Shown here in pieces: positions 26,613 through 32,739 of a DNA stretch of 32,739 nucleotides. The position numbers and the translations under genes were made by a program. The notes below the pieces were generated by a model. It did not search any database, was not told where the DNA came from, and saw nothing but the letters and a program-made list of their open reading frames with translations. Position 1 is the stretch's first letter, and each line of letters starts with the position of its first letter. The DNA is from Mariprofundaceae bacterium (GTDB lineage: Bacteria; Pseudomonadota; Zetaproteobacteria; Mariprofundales; Mariprofundaceae). The stretch spans positions 1-32,739 of the forward strand of contig JAUZQM010000077.1 in NCBI GenBank assembly GCA_030950985.1, given 5' to 3'.

Positions 26613-26654
26613 AACACGCCATATTGAATAGTCGTTCGTATGGCGTGTTTTTTT
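26613..26654 (+). terminator. Rho-independent terminator after gatB
   Basis: A perfect 11-bp stem, AACACGCCATA (26613-26623) with TATGGCGTGTT (26639-26649), has a 15-base loop and ends in a T-run. It separates gatB from the convergent membrane-protein gene. Confidence 0.9.
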
Positions 26655-26664
26655 CTATCCACTC

Positions 26665-27372
26665 TCATTCTGACTGCGGTTGACTTAAAGCGACTACCGC
26701 TGCTGGAATAATTAAAATATTCAACATGGGAACCAGCATCAACACCATCGCTAATCCGCCAAAACTTAACCAAAAAAGAGGTTGTTCTTTGAGTTGAGCT
26801 TTGCGTTGTTCGAAATTCCAATTTTGACGTGTGGCAGTGGTATCCATGAGTTCAAAACATAAAAAATGAATACTCGCATACGTCCAAATGATGATGGCTA
26901 AAATAGGGCCAAGAATAGGGATAAAGCTAAGCACAAAAGCAAGTATACCCCATATCACAAGAATTGAGATAGGGCGAAGCGAATGGATCAAGGCTGTGCT
27001 GCATTGTTGCCACCACGGCGCTGCATTTTCAGATCGTTCAATGCCATAAAGATGTTCGGTGCGTACGGCAAGCGTGTCCAACCAAGGTGCGACAGCGGCG
27101 GAAGCTAAAGCTGTAAAGCCAATGATCCCCGTTAAACCTGCCAATGTGATGGATATAGCCCATATCAACCATGATAGAATAATCCAATACCAAGCATCGC
27201 CTTCAGGTAACCAAGCTTGCATCATCATATCAAATAAGAAAAACACAGCAAACAATAATGCAATCATTAACACTGCAAGAAAAGCGATTATTTTCCATAA
27301 AACAGCGCGTAATGACGCTTTAGAAAGTAACAGGTAGATGCCTGATAAAAGTTTAAATGAGCCTTGAAACAT
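26665..27372 (-). CDS. EI24 domain membrane protein (CysZ-like)
   Basis: Inner-membrane protein of 235 residues resembling the EI24/CysZ family; E. coli CysZ takes up sulfate. The N-terminus MFQGSFKLLSGIYLLL is typical. Hydrophobic segments lie at about 25-50, 60-95, 135-165 and 200-230. Between them are the conserved-looking SFIPILGPILAI and FLCFELMDTTATRQNW stretches. No cysteine or sulfate genes are nearby, so a specific substrate is not supported. It is a single gene, convergent with gatB. Confidence 0.8.
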   Translation of the reverse strand: MFQGSFKLLSGIYLLLSKASLRAVLWKIIAFLAVLMIALLFAVFFLFDMMMQAWLPEGDAWYWIILSWLIWAISITLAGLTGIIGFTALASAAVAPWLDTLAVRTEHLYGIERSENAAPWWQQCSTALIHSLRPISILVIWGILAFVLSFIPILGPILAIIIWTYASIHFLCFELMDTTATRQNWNFEQRKAQLKEQPLFWLSFGGLAMVLMLVPMLNILIIPAAVVALSQPQSE

Positions 27373-27449
27373 AGTGTGTTCCTCAATGAAAATTGACCGC
27401 TTCTATGGTTATGGCGTGAAATGGCAAGATTAAAGAAAATAAAGATTGC

Positions 27450-27501
27450 TTGATATTCACGCTTGGATTTAGGAAATATTTTTATAGTGTGCTGCTCACA
27501 C
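27450..27501 (+). promoter_or_regulatory. Candidate promoter/operator of the carbonic anhydrase gene
   Basis: TTGATA (27450-27455) is followed after 18 bases by AAATAT (27474-27479), an acceptable sigma-70 pair. Just downstream lies a perfect inverted repeat GTGTG-CTGCT-CACAC (27487-27501), which could be an operator or a small leader hairpin. Its half-sites differ from a CRP site in centre and spacing. Confidence 0.3.
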
Positions 27502-27543
27502 AACCTCTGTATATCTTTGAAAGAGGGAAAACGAGGTTTAACG

Positions 27544-28425
27544 ATGAAAAAAACATTTTTAACATTGACGATGAGTGCCTTATTGGCAGCACCATTCGCC
27601 GTGAATGCATTTGAACATAAAGAGGATGTTGCAAAGCATCAAGCAGTAGCAGGTTCAGTGATTACAGAGCAACGCGCAGCACTTGCAAAAAACACAGAGG
27701 GCAAGGGTTTTGGTCCTCAAGCACCACGAGATATTGATGCCGTTAAAGGTAACAATAGACGTGCTTCTAATGTAGCACCAGCTTCTAAAAAAATGAACCT
27801 TTGTAATATTCACTTCCATAGAAATGCGGAACATAAATCTAAAGATTTTTCTACTTATGCAGGCAATGGTAAAGGCTACGAAAATGGCTATAAATATTCA
27901 GGAAAATTAAGTCATCAAGAGCTTAAACCACTCAAACATGAAGTATGTTCTAAGCATCATGGTCATGATGCTTTGCAATCGGGTGATACCATTGAAGTTC
28001 ACTATGTGTACACCACAGCTCAAGTCAAACCTGGTCCAGGCTTAGAGTCTTGCTTCAATAAGGGTGTCATCAACAACCCTCAACTTCGTGTTGAAACACA
28101 AGTTTATGTGATTGTGAATGATAAACACGCGTTGGATTTTAAAGATTTAACGCAAGTTGATAAAAATAAATCTGGATTATATCAGGCAGTAGGCATTCCG
28201 AATAACACAGGTAAGGCTGTTCAATATGAAGGCTCTACAACGGGTCCTAGTTATCATAAAATAGGTTCGCCTTACCATGTCTCTTGGAGTGTGCGCCCTC
28301 AGGTTGCAAAGGTAAATATCAAAACTGTTGGAAAATGGTGTGAAGGGAATATCTTCGATGAAAATCATGGTCATGGTGTAAGAAACTTGATTAAAAACCC
28401 TGATTTATTGTCACATATCAATTAA
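27544..28425 (+). CDS. Delta-class carbonic anhydrase, secreted
   Basis: Converts CO2 and bicarbonate outside the cytoplasm. It is 293 residues from ATG 27544, which is preceded by ACGAGG and begins a clear signal peptide (MKKTFLTLTMSALLAAPFAVNA, cleavage expected after Ala 22); an in-frame ATG at 27463 would block that signal. The delta-class signature CNIHFHRNAEHKS holds His 90, His 92, Glu 96 and His 97; His 153 in DTIEVHYVY is the likely third zinc ligand. Cys 87, 135, 170 and 266 could form two disulfides, fitting the periplasm. A His-rich KHHGHD stretch (138-142) and HGHG near the end are notable. Delta enzymes were first known from diatoms; bacterial members are annotated. The gene is monocistronic with its own terminator. 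Confidence 0.85.
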   Translation: MKKTFLTLTMSALLAAPFAVNAFEHKEDVAKHQAVAGSVITEQRAALAKNTEGKGFGPQAPRDIDAVKGNNRRASNVAPASKKMNLCNIHFHRNAEHKSKDFSTYAGNGKGYENGYKYSGKLSHQELKPLKHEVCSKHHGHDALQSGDTIEVHYVYTTAQVKPGPGLESCFNKGVINNPQLRVETQVYVIVNDKHALDFKDLTQVDKNKSGLYQAVGIPNNTGKAVQYEGSTTGPSYHKIGSPYHVSWSVRPQVAKVNIKTVGKWCEGNIFDENHGHGVRNLIKNPDLLSHIN

Positions 28426-28450
28426 TCGAAGTAAGTTTGAAGATTGCTAG

Positions 28451-28480
28451 AAAAGCCGCCTCATTGAGGCGGCTTTTTTT
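28451..28480 (+). terminator. Bidirectional terminator between carbonic anhydrase and hemE
   Basis: AAAAGCCGCCTC (28451-28462) and GAGGCGGCTTTT (28466-28477) form a 12-bp stem with a 3-base loop. T7 follows on the plus strand, and the A-run on the other arm gives a T-run for hemE on the minus strand. Confidence 0.92.
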
Positions 28481-28482
28481 GT

Positions 28483-29550
28483 TTAGACGTGGTATTTTAC
28501 AGATTCTTCACGCACAGCTTTGAAGAACTCAATCGCATGTTCAGGCGGTACATCGGGTGTAATACCGTGACCCAGATTAAATACATGACCATTGCCATGA
28601 CCAAACTTCGCCAAAATATCTTTCACTTCAGCACGGATACGTTCTGGCTTCGCATATAACATGGTTGGATCCATATTGCCTTGCAGAGCAACACGATCGC
28701 CAATACGTCGTTTGGCTTCATCAATATCAATCGTCCAATCCAAACCAACCACATCACAACCTGTGTCAGCAATCGCTTCCAGCCAACCCATGCCACCCTT
28801 GGAATACAAAATAACAGGCACTTTGCGACCATCATGTTCACGTGTTAGTTGTTGCACAATCCGTTGCATGTATTGCAATGAAAATTCATTGTAACAGCTG
28901 GTATTAAGAATGCCGCCCCATGTATCAAAGATTTGTACCGCTTGCGCACCATTGGCAATTTGACCATTCAAATAAGCAGCCACGGAATCTGCCAATTTTT
29001 CAAGCAAGAGATGCATGGTTTCTGGTTCATTAAACATCATGGCTTTGACTTTAGAAAAATTCTTTGAACCGCCACCTTCAACCATATACGTTGCCAATGT
29101 CCAAGGTGAACCTGCAAAACCAATCAAGGGAACACGGCCGTTCAAATCACGGCGAATCATGCTTACGGCATCCATGACATAACCAAGCTCTTGACTCGGA
29201 TCATCCAATACAGGTAATTTTTCAACATCAGCACGGCAAGTAATAGGGTTAGGAAATTTTGGACCTTCACCTGCACCAAAAGTCAATTCCATCCCCATAG
29301 CTTCTGGCACAACCAAAATATCTGAGAATAAAATCGCAGCATCTGTTTTTATAATATCAACAGGCTGCAAAGATACTTCACTGCATAATTCAGGGGTGCG
29401 GCAAAGATTCAAAAAACCACCAGCTTTGGCACGTGTTGCACGATATTCAGCTAAATAACGACCCGATTGACGCATCATCCAAACAGGTGTGCGCTCGACA
29501 TCTTGGCGCAAACATGCGCGTAAAAATAAATCATTCTGCAATTCAGTCAT
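28483..29550 (-). CDS. hemE: Uroporphyrinogen decarboxylase
   Basis: Removes four carboxyl groups from uroporphyrinogen III to give coproporphyrinogen III in haem synthesis. It is 355 residues, normal length. The N-terminal substrate-binding stretch [18 protein letters not shown] (Arg 27, Arg 31) is present, with [27 protein letters not shown] and the C-terminal [14 protein letters not shown]. Thiamin genes lie upstream on the same strand, 81 bases away, with a palindrome between. Confidence 0.98.
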   Translation of the reverse strand: MTELQNDLFLRACLRQDVERTPVWMMRQSGRYLAEYRATRAKAGGFLNLCRTPELCSEVSLQPVDIIKTDAAILFSDILVVPEAMGMELTFGAGEGPKFPNPITCRADVEKLPVLDDPSQELGYVMDAVSMIRRDLNGRVPLIGFAGSPWTLATYMVEGGGSKNFSKVKAMMFNEPETMHLLLEKLADSVAAYLNGQIANGAQAVQIFDTWGGILNTSCYNEFSLQYMQRIVQQLTREHDGRKVPVILYSKGGMGWLEAIADTGCDVVGLDWTIDIDEAKRRIGDRVALQGNMDPTMLYAKPERIRAEVKDILAKFGHGNGHVFNLGHGITPDVPPEHAIEFFKAVREESVKYHV

Positions 29551-29579
29551 CTCAAATCCTTTTTAATTATCATTAAACT

Positions 29580-29621
29580 ACAAAGGCACAAAACAGTCTT
29601 ATAAAAATTTTGTGTCTCTGT
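29580..29621. repeat. Imperfect palindrome between thiG and hemE
   Basis: ACAAAGGCACAAAA (29580-29593) is repeated in inverted form at 29608-29621 (TTTTGTGTCTCTGT), matching at 12 of 14 bases with a 14-base spacer. The CACAAAG/CTTTGTG type of palindrome recurs in intergenic DNA of many bacteria. No clear T-run follows on the minus strand. Confidence 0.5.
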
Positions 29622-29631
29622 GGTGTATTAT

Positions 29632-30417
29632 TTAATCCCAAATATAACCTTCGGTTGGTGATGATGCTGATGCAAAGGCACGTTTTTGCATGCGTCCAGC
29701 CAAATAAGCTTGGCGACCTGCACGAATCGCATCACGCATGGCTTTTGCCATCAAACATTCATGTTTAGCTTCAGCAATGGCGGTGTTAATCAAGGCTGCA
29801 TCCGCACCCAACTCCATCGCTTTAGCAGCATCCGAAGCTGTACCAATACCCGCATCGACAACAATCGGCACATGGGCCCGTTGTTTAATCACACGAATAT
29901 TAAAGGGATTCGCCAAACCACGCCCTGAACCAATAGGGTTGCCCAATGGCATGACAGCCACACAACCGATTTCTTCTAACGTTCGTGCAACAATAGGGTC
30001 ATCATTGGTATAAACCATGACTTGAAAACCATCTTTGACCAATGTTTCTGCCGCTTTAATGGTTTCAACAACATTGGGATAAAGTGTTTCTGTATCACCC
30101 AATACTTCCAATTTTACTAAATCCCAACCACCTGCTTCACGCGCCAAGCGTAAGGTTCGCACCGCATCATCAGCATTAAAACAGCCCGCAGTATTGGGTA
30201 AAATGGTATATTCTTTGGGATTAATGTAATCGAGCAGATTTTCCTTACCCATATCGGTGATATTTACACGTCGAACAGCAACTGTAATCATCTCAGCTTC
30301 GGATGCTTCGGTGGCATCCTTAGTTGCTTGAAAGCTTTTGTATTTCCCAGAACCGACAATCAAGCGAGATTTAAATTCGTATGTTCCGACTTTGAAGACA
30401 TCATCTGTCATCGTCAT
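29632..30417 (-). CDS. thiG: Thiazole synthase
   Basis: Forms the thiazole phosphate part of thiamin from deoxyxylulose phosphate, dehydroglycine and ThiS thiocarboxylate. It is 261 residues. [15 protein letters not shown] at the start, Schiff-base Lys 102 in [32 protein letters not shown] and [15 protein letters not shown] identify it. It overlaps thiS by 4 bases (ATGA). Confidence 0.97.
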   Translation of the reverse strand: MTMTDDVFKVGTYEFKSRLIVGSGKYKSFQATKDATEASEAEMITVAVRRVNITDMGKENLLDYINPKEYTILPNTAGCFNADDAVRTLRLAREAGGWDLVKLEVLGDTETLYPNVVETIKAAETLVKDGFQVMVYTNDDPIVARTLEEIGCVAVMPLGNPIGSGRGLANPFNIRVIKQRAHVPIVVDAGIGTASDAAKAMELGADAALINTAIAEAKHECLMAKAMRDAIRAGRQAYLAGRMQKRAFASASSPTEGYIWD

Positions 30418-30611
30418 CCTCCACCTATCATATGCACCAATTCGATGCGGTCATTTTCACACAAGCGTGTGTCGTTATATTGACTTTTAGGAACGACTTC
30501 AAGGTTGCGTTCCATCGCAATCATACGTTCTTCCAAGCCCAGTTCGATGACAAGTTCACCAAGTGTGCTTGCGCATGTTGCAGTTGTTTCGCCATTTAAT
30601 AAAATTTGCAT
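30414..30611 (-). CDS. thiS: Sulfur carrier protein ThiS
   Basis: Ubiquitin-like carrier that donates sulfur, as a C-terminal thiocarboxylate, to ThiG. It is 65 residues from ATG 30611 ([10 protein letters not shown]) and ends in the required Gly-Gly (VHMIGGG). An in-frame ATG at 30635 would add eight residues not expected in this family; the AAAAAGG site fits 30611 moderately well. No TPP riboswitch is visible upstream. Confidence 0.92.
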   Translation of the reverse strand: MQILLNGETTATCASTLGELVIELGLEERMIAMERNLEVVPKSQYNDTRLCENDRIELVHMIGGG

Positions 30612-30726
30612 AAAACCATGCCTTTTTTGAATCATTTTAAGTCATAAGAGCTGTTTATTGTATAAAAAAGCTCAAAACAAGACTTTTTTCATTTGACCCT
30701 ATTTATCTCGAACTTAGTGTGAGGCG

Positions 30727-30767
30727 CACGCTATCATCAAGCGTGGTTTCTCCCAAGTAGGGAAAAC
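30727..30767 (+). promoter_or_regulatory. Two tandem hairpins in the aroQ leader
   Basis: CACGCT/AGCGTG (30727-30732 and 30740-30745, 7-base loop) is followed at once by GTTT-C-TCCC / GGGA-AAAC (30746-30754 and 30760-30767, one bulged C, 5-base loop). They end about 15 bases before the aroQ ATG. There is no T-run, so this is not a standard terminator; a leader or binding role is inference. Confidence 0.35.
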
Positions 30768-30782
30768 ATACATGGAGAATGC

Positions 30783-31244
30783 ATGCCGCAGCGAAAGATA
30801 CTTGTGTTACATGGTCCAAATTTGAATCTTTTAGGGATGCGTGAACCTGAAACATATGGTTCCGAATCACTGGCTGATATCAATCAATCATTGCAAGCTT
30901 TAGGCATTACATTGGGTGTCGATGTGCAATGTTTTCAAAGCAATCATGAAGGTGTTTTGGTGGATGCGATTCATCAAGCACATTTGGATGCAGTGGATGG
31001 TATTTTGATCAATCCTGCCGCTTACACGCATACCAGTATTGCGTTGCGTGATGCGTTATTGGGCGTGCAGATTCCGTTTATTGAAGTGCATTTATCGAAT
31101 GTTCATGCACGTGAAGCATTTCGTCATACATCAAGACTTTCAGACATTGCATTGGGTGTGATTGCTGGTTTTGGTGCCAGCTCTTATCACTTGGCATTGC
31201 GTGGTCTTGTACAACAAATGAATACCACAAGGAGTATAACTTGA
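30783..31244 (+). CDS. aroQ: 3-Dehydroquinate dehydratase, type II
   Basis: Third step of the shikimate pathway. It is 153 residues, typical for type [22 protein letters not shown] contains catalytic Tyr 25. [26 protein letters not shown] and [15 protein letters not shown] carry the active-site Asn and His residues. GGAG lies 5 bases before the ATG. Its stop overlaps the accB start; aroQ-accB-accC is a widespread gene order. Confidence 0.97.
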   Translation: MPQRKILVLHGPNLNLLGMREPETYGSESLADINQSLQALGITLGVDVQCFQSNHEGVLVDAIHQAHLDAVDGILINPAAYTHTSIALRDALLGVQIPFIEVHLSNVHAREAFRHTSRLSDIALGVIAGFGASSYHLALRGLVQQMNTTRSIT

Positions 31245-31690
31245 ACCTTACTGAAATCCGTAAATTAATTAAAATGGTCGAAGAGTCAGATATTTCTGAA
31301 ATTGAAATTTCTGAAGGCGAAACATCTGTTCGCATCTCACGTCAAAATAATATGACTGCAACAGCAGTACTCGCACCGGCACCCGTAGCAGCTCCAGTAG
31401 CCATGATACCTGCCGCAGTGGAAGCCGTTAGCAATACGGAACCTGATGATGCTGATGTTGTGAAATCGCCAATGGTTGGAACGTTTTATAGTTCTTCAAG
31501 TCCTGATGCTGATGCCTTTGTAGTGGTAGGACAATCCGTGAAAAAAGGTGAAACCCTTTGTATCATTGAAGCGATGAAGCTGATGAATGAGATTGAAGCA
31601 GAATACAACGGTGTTGTGGAAAAGATTTTGGTTGATAATGCAACACCGCTTGAGTTTGGACAAGCGATGTTTGTTGTTAAACCAGCTTAA
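31241..31690 (+). CDS. accB: Biotin carboxyl carrier protein of acetyl-CoA carboxylase
   Basis: Carries biotin between the two half reactions of acetyl-CoA carboxylase. It is 149 residues with the N-terminal [22 protein letters not shown], an Ala/Pro linker (about 39-65) and the biotinyl domain with EAMKLMNE (biotin on Lys 113). The start is TTG at 31241, supported by AAGGAG six bases upstream and by the conserved N-terminus; the first ATG (31274) would cut it off. The TTG overlaps the aroQ stop (TTGA). Confidence 0.95.
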   Translation: MNLTEIRKLIKMVEESDISEIEISEGETSVRISRQNNMTATAVLAPAPVAAPVAMIPAAVEAVSNTEPDDADVVKSPMVGTFYSSSSPDADAFVVVGQSVKKGETLCIIEAMKLMNEIEAEYNGVVEKILVDNATPLEFGQAMFVVKPA

Positions 31691-31700
31691 GGGATTAGCT

Positions 31701-32739
31701 ATGTTTCATAAAATTCTTATTGCCAATCGTGGTGAAATTGCTGTTCGTGTTATTCGTGCGTGTAAGGAGTTGGGCATTGCTACGGTAGCGGTTTATTCAG
31801 AAGCCGATAAAGAAGCCATGCATACTCGCCTTGCCGATGAATCGATTTGTATTGGCCCTGCCGCAGGAGCCCAATCTTATCTACATATTCCTGCCATTAT
31901 GGCAGCAGCAGAAATTACAGATGCTCAAGCGATACACCCCGGTTATGGTTTTTTGGCTGAAAATGCTGAATTTGCTGAAATTGTCATTGCTTCAGGATTG
32001 ACTTGGATTGGTCCCACACCTGAATCAATGCGTATTATGGGTGACAAGGTCAAAGCCAAACAACGCATGCTTGAAGCGAATGTACCTTTGGTTCCTGGAT
32101 CTTCAGGCGCGGTGCGTTCAGTGGAAGAAGCACACGAGGTTGCTGAAGAAACAGGGTTTCCTCTGATTATCAAAGCGGCATCGGGTGGTGGTGGCCGTGG
32201 CATGAAAGTGGTTCACTCCGAAGTTTCCCTCTCGAACGCCTTTAATATTTGCCAAACTGAAGCCAAAACAATGTTTGGTGATGAGACGGTGTTTATTGAA
32301 AAATTTCTTCAAGTACCACGTCATATTGAAGTGCAAGTGTTGGGTGATAGTCATGGTAATCTTGTCCATTTATTTGAACGTGAATGCTCCATTCAACGCA
32401 ATAATCAGAAAGTGCTTGAAGAAGCGCCTAGCCCTTCGATTAGTGAAAAAACACGCAAGGCTATTTGCGCTGCGGGCGTGGATGCTGCCAAAGCTGTGGA
32501 TTATGAAGGTGCAGGTACGATTGAGTTTTTACTTAACCCAGATCAATCCTTTTATTTCATGGAAATGAACACACGCATTCAAGTGGAGCATCCTGTGTCA
32601 GAAATGGTTACGGGTTTGGACCTCATCAAAACGCAAATCGCGGTGGCCTCCGGCGAATCTTTGCCGTTTAACCAACGGGCGGTGCAATGGCGCGGCCATG
32701 CGATAGAATGTCGCATTAACGCAGAGGACGCCGAACATG
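31701..32739 (+). CDS. accC: Biotin carboxylase of acetyl-CoA carboxylase, 5' part (3' end outside window)
   Basis: Carboxylates biotin on AccB with ATP and bicarbonate. The frame is open from ATG 31701 to the window end (about 346 of ~450 residues). MFHKILIANRGEIAVRVIRAC, HPGYGFLAENAEFAE, the ATP-grasp Gly-rich loop KAASGGGGRGMK, HIEVQVLGD and EMNTRIQVEHPVSE identify it. The stretch usually read as QRRHQK or QRRNQK is QRNNQK here; the catalytic Lys is kept. It starts 10 bases after accB. Confidence 0.97.
   Translation, partial: MFHKILIANRGEIAVRVIRACKELGIATVAVYSEADKEAMHTRLADESICIGPAAGAQSYLHIPAIMAAAEITDAQAIHPGYGFLAENAEFAEIVIASGLTWIGPTPESMRIMGDKVKAKQRMLEANVPLVPGSSGAVRSVEEAHEVAEETGFPLIIKAASGGGGRGMKVVHSEVSLSNAFNICQTEAKTMFGDETVFIEKFLQVPRHIEVQVLGDSHGNLVHLFERECSIQRNNQKVLEEAPSPSISEKTRKAICAAGVDAAKAVDYEGAGTIEFLLNPDQSFYFMEMNTRIQVEHPVSEMVTGLDLIKTQIAVASGESLPFNQRAVQWRGHAIECRINAEDAEH

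Noticed and set aside
30612-30782. TPP riboswitch upstream of thiS
   Set aside because: I looked for the CUGAGA-type thi-box core on the minus strand and did not find it.

Overview
The window is an AT-rich (about 42% GC by eye) chromosomal stretch from a Gram-negative bacterium. It carries LolC/E and LolD lipoprotein export, an NlpD-type lipoprotein, IHF, pcm, an argB with a bacterial layout, and aroQ-accB-accC. A secreted delta-class carbonic anhydrase, an NhaD/ArsB-type ion transporter and a short stand-alone oxidase-subunit-I homologue suggest a marine chemolithoautotrophic proteobacterium. A zetaproteobacterium of the Ghiorsea/Mariprofundus kind is my best guess, but this is inference from gene content only.

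Layout. 1-7250 (+): the 3' part of uvrB, a SWIM-SNF2 helicase overlapping it, then rpsO and pnp, with strong terminators after both. 7311-8701 (-): argB with a small membrane protein. 8842-10183: a small unknown ORF and an ISL3-type insertion sequence, internally deleted but with recognisable ends and a 7-bp target duplication. 10184-17690 (-): a long, tightly packed run read in the order CBS protein, NhaD/ArsB transporter, LolC/E, TPR plus double cyclic-nucleotide-binding protein, LolD, IHF alpha, tRNA-Pro, Pcm, YqaA, NlpD. 17946-21158 (-): mnmA, ndk, lysS. 21401-23238 (-): a three-gene unit of the oxidase-like membrane protein, an unknown Cys-containing protein and yaaA. 23419-26596 (+): gatCAB. 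26665-27372 (-): a CysZ/EI24-like membrane protein. 27544-28425 (+): delta carbonic anhydrase. 28483-30611 (-): thiS-thiG and hemE. 30783 to the end (+): aroQ-accB-accC, the last cut by the window edge.

Most genes are housekeeping. The unusual material lies in four places: (a) the oxidase-I-like / Cys-protein / yaaA unit; (b) two nucleotide-sensor-type proteins (CBS and TPR-CNB) placed inside what looks like a lysS-lolC-lolD region; (c) the ISL3 insertion just behind nlpD, which separates a small unknown ORF from that operon; (d) several palindromic intergenic repeats, one of which (21196-21403) has 20-bp terminal inverted repeats and supplies the yaaA stop codon. Protein-level oddities are an IHF alpha without the DNA-intercalating proline and an NlpD homologue that keeps all its metal ligands. 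I see no CRISPR array, phage, toxin-antitoxin pair or obvious defence island. No gap between genes exceeds 300 bases.
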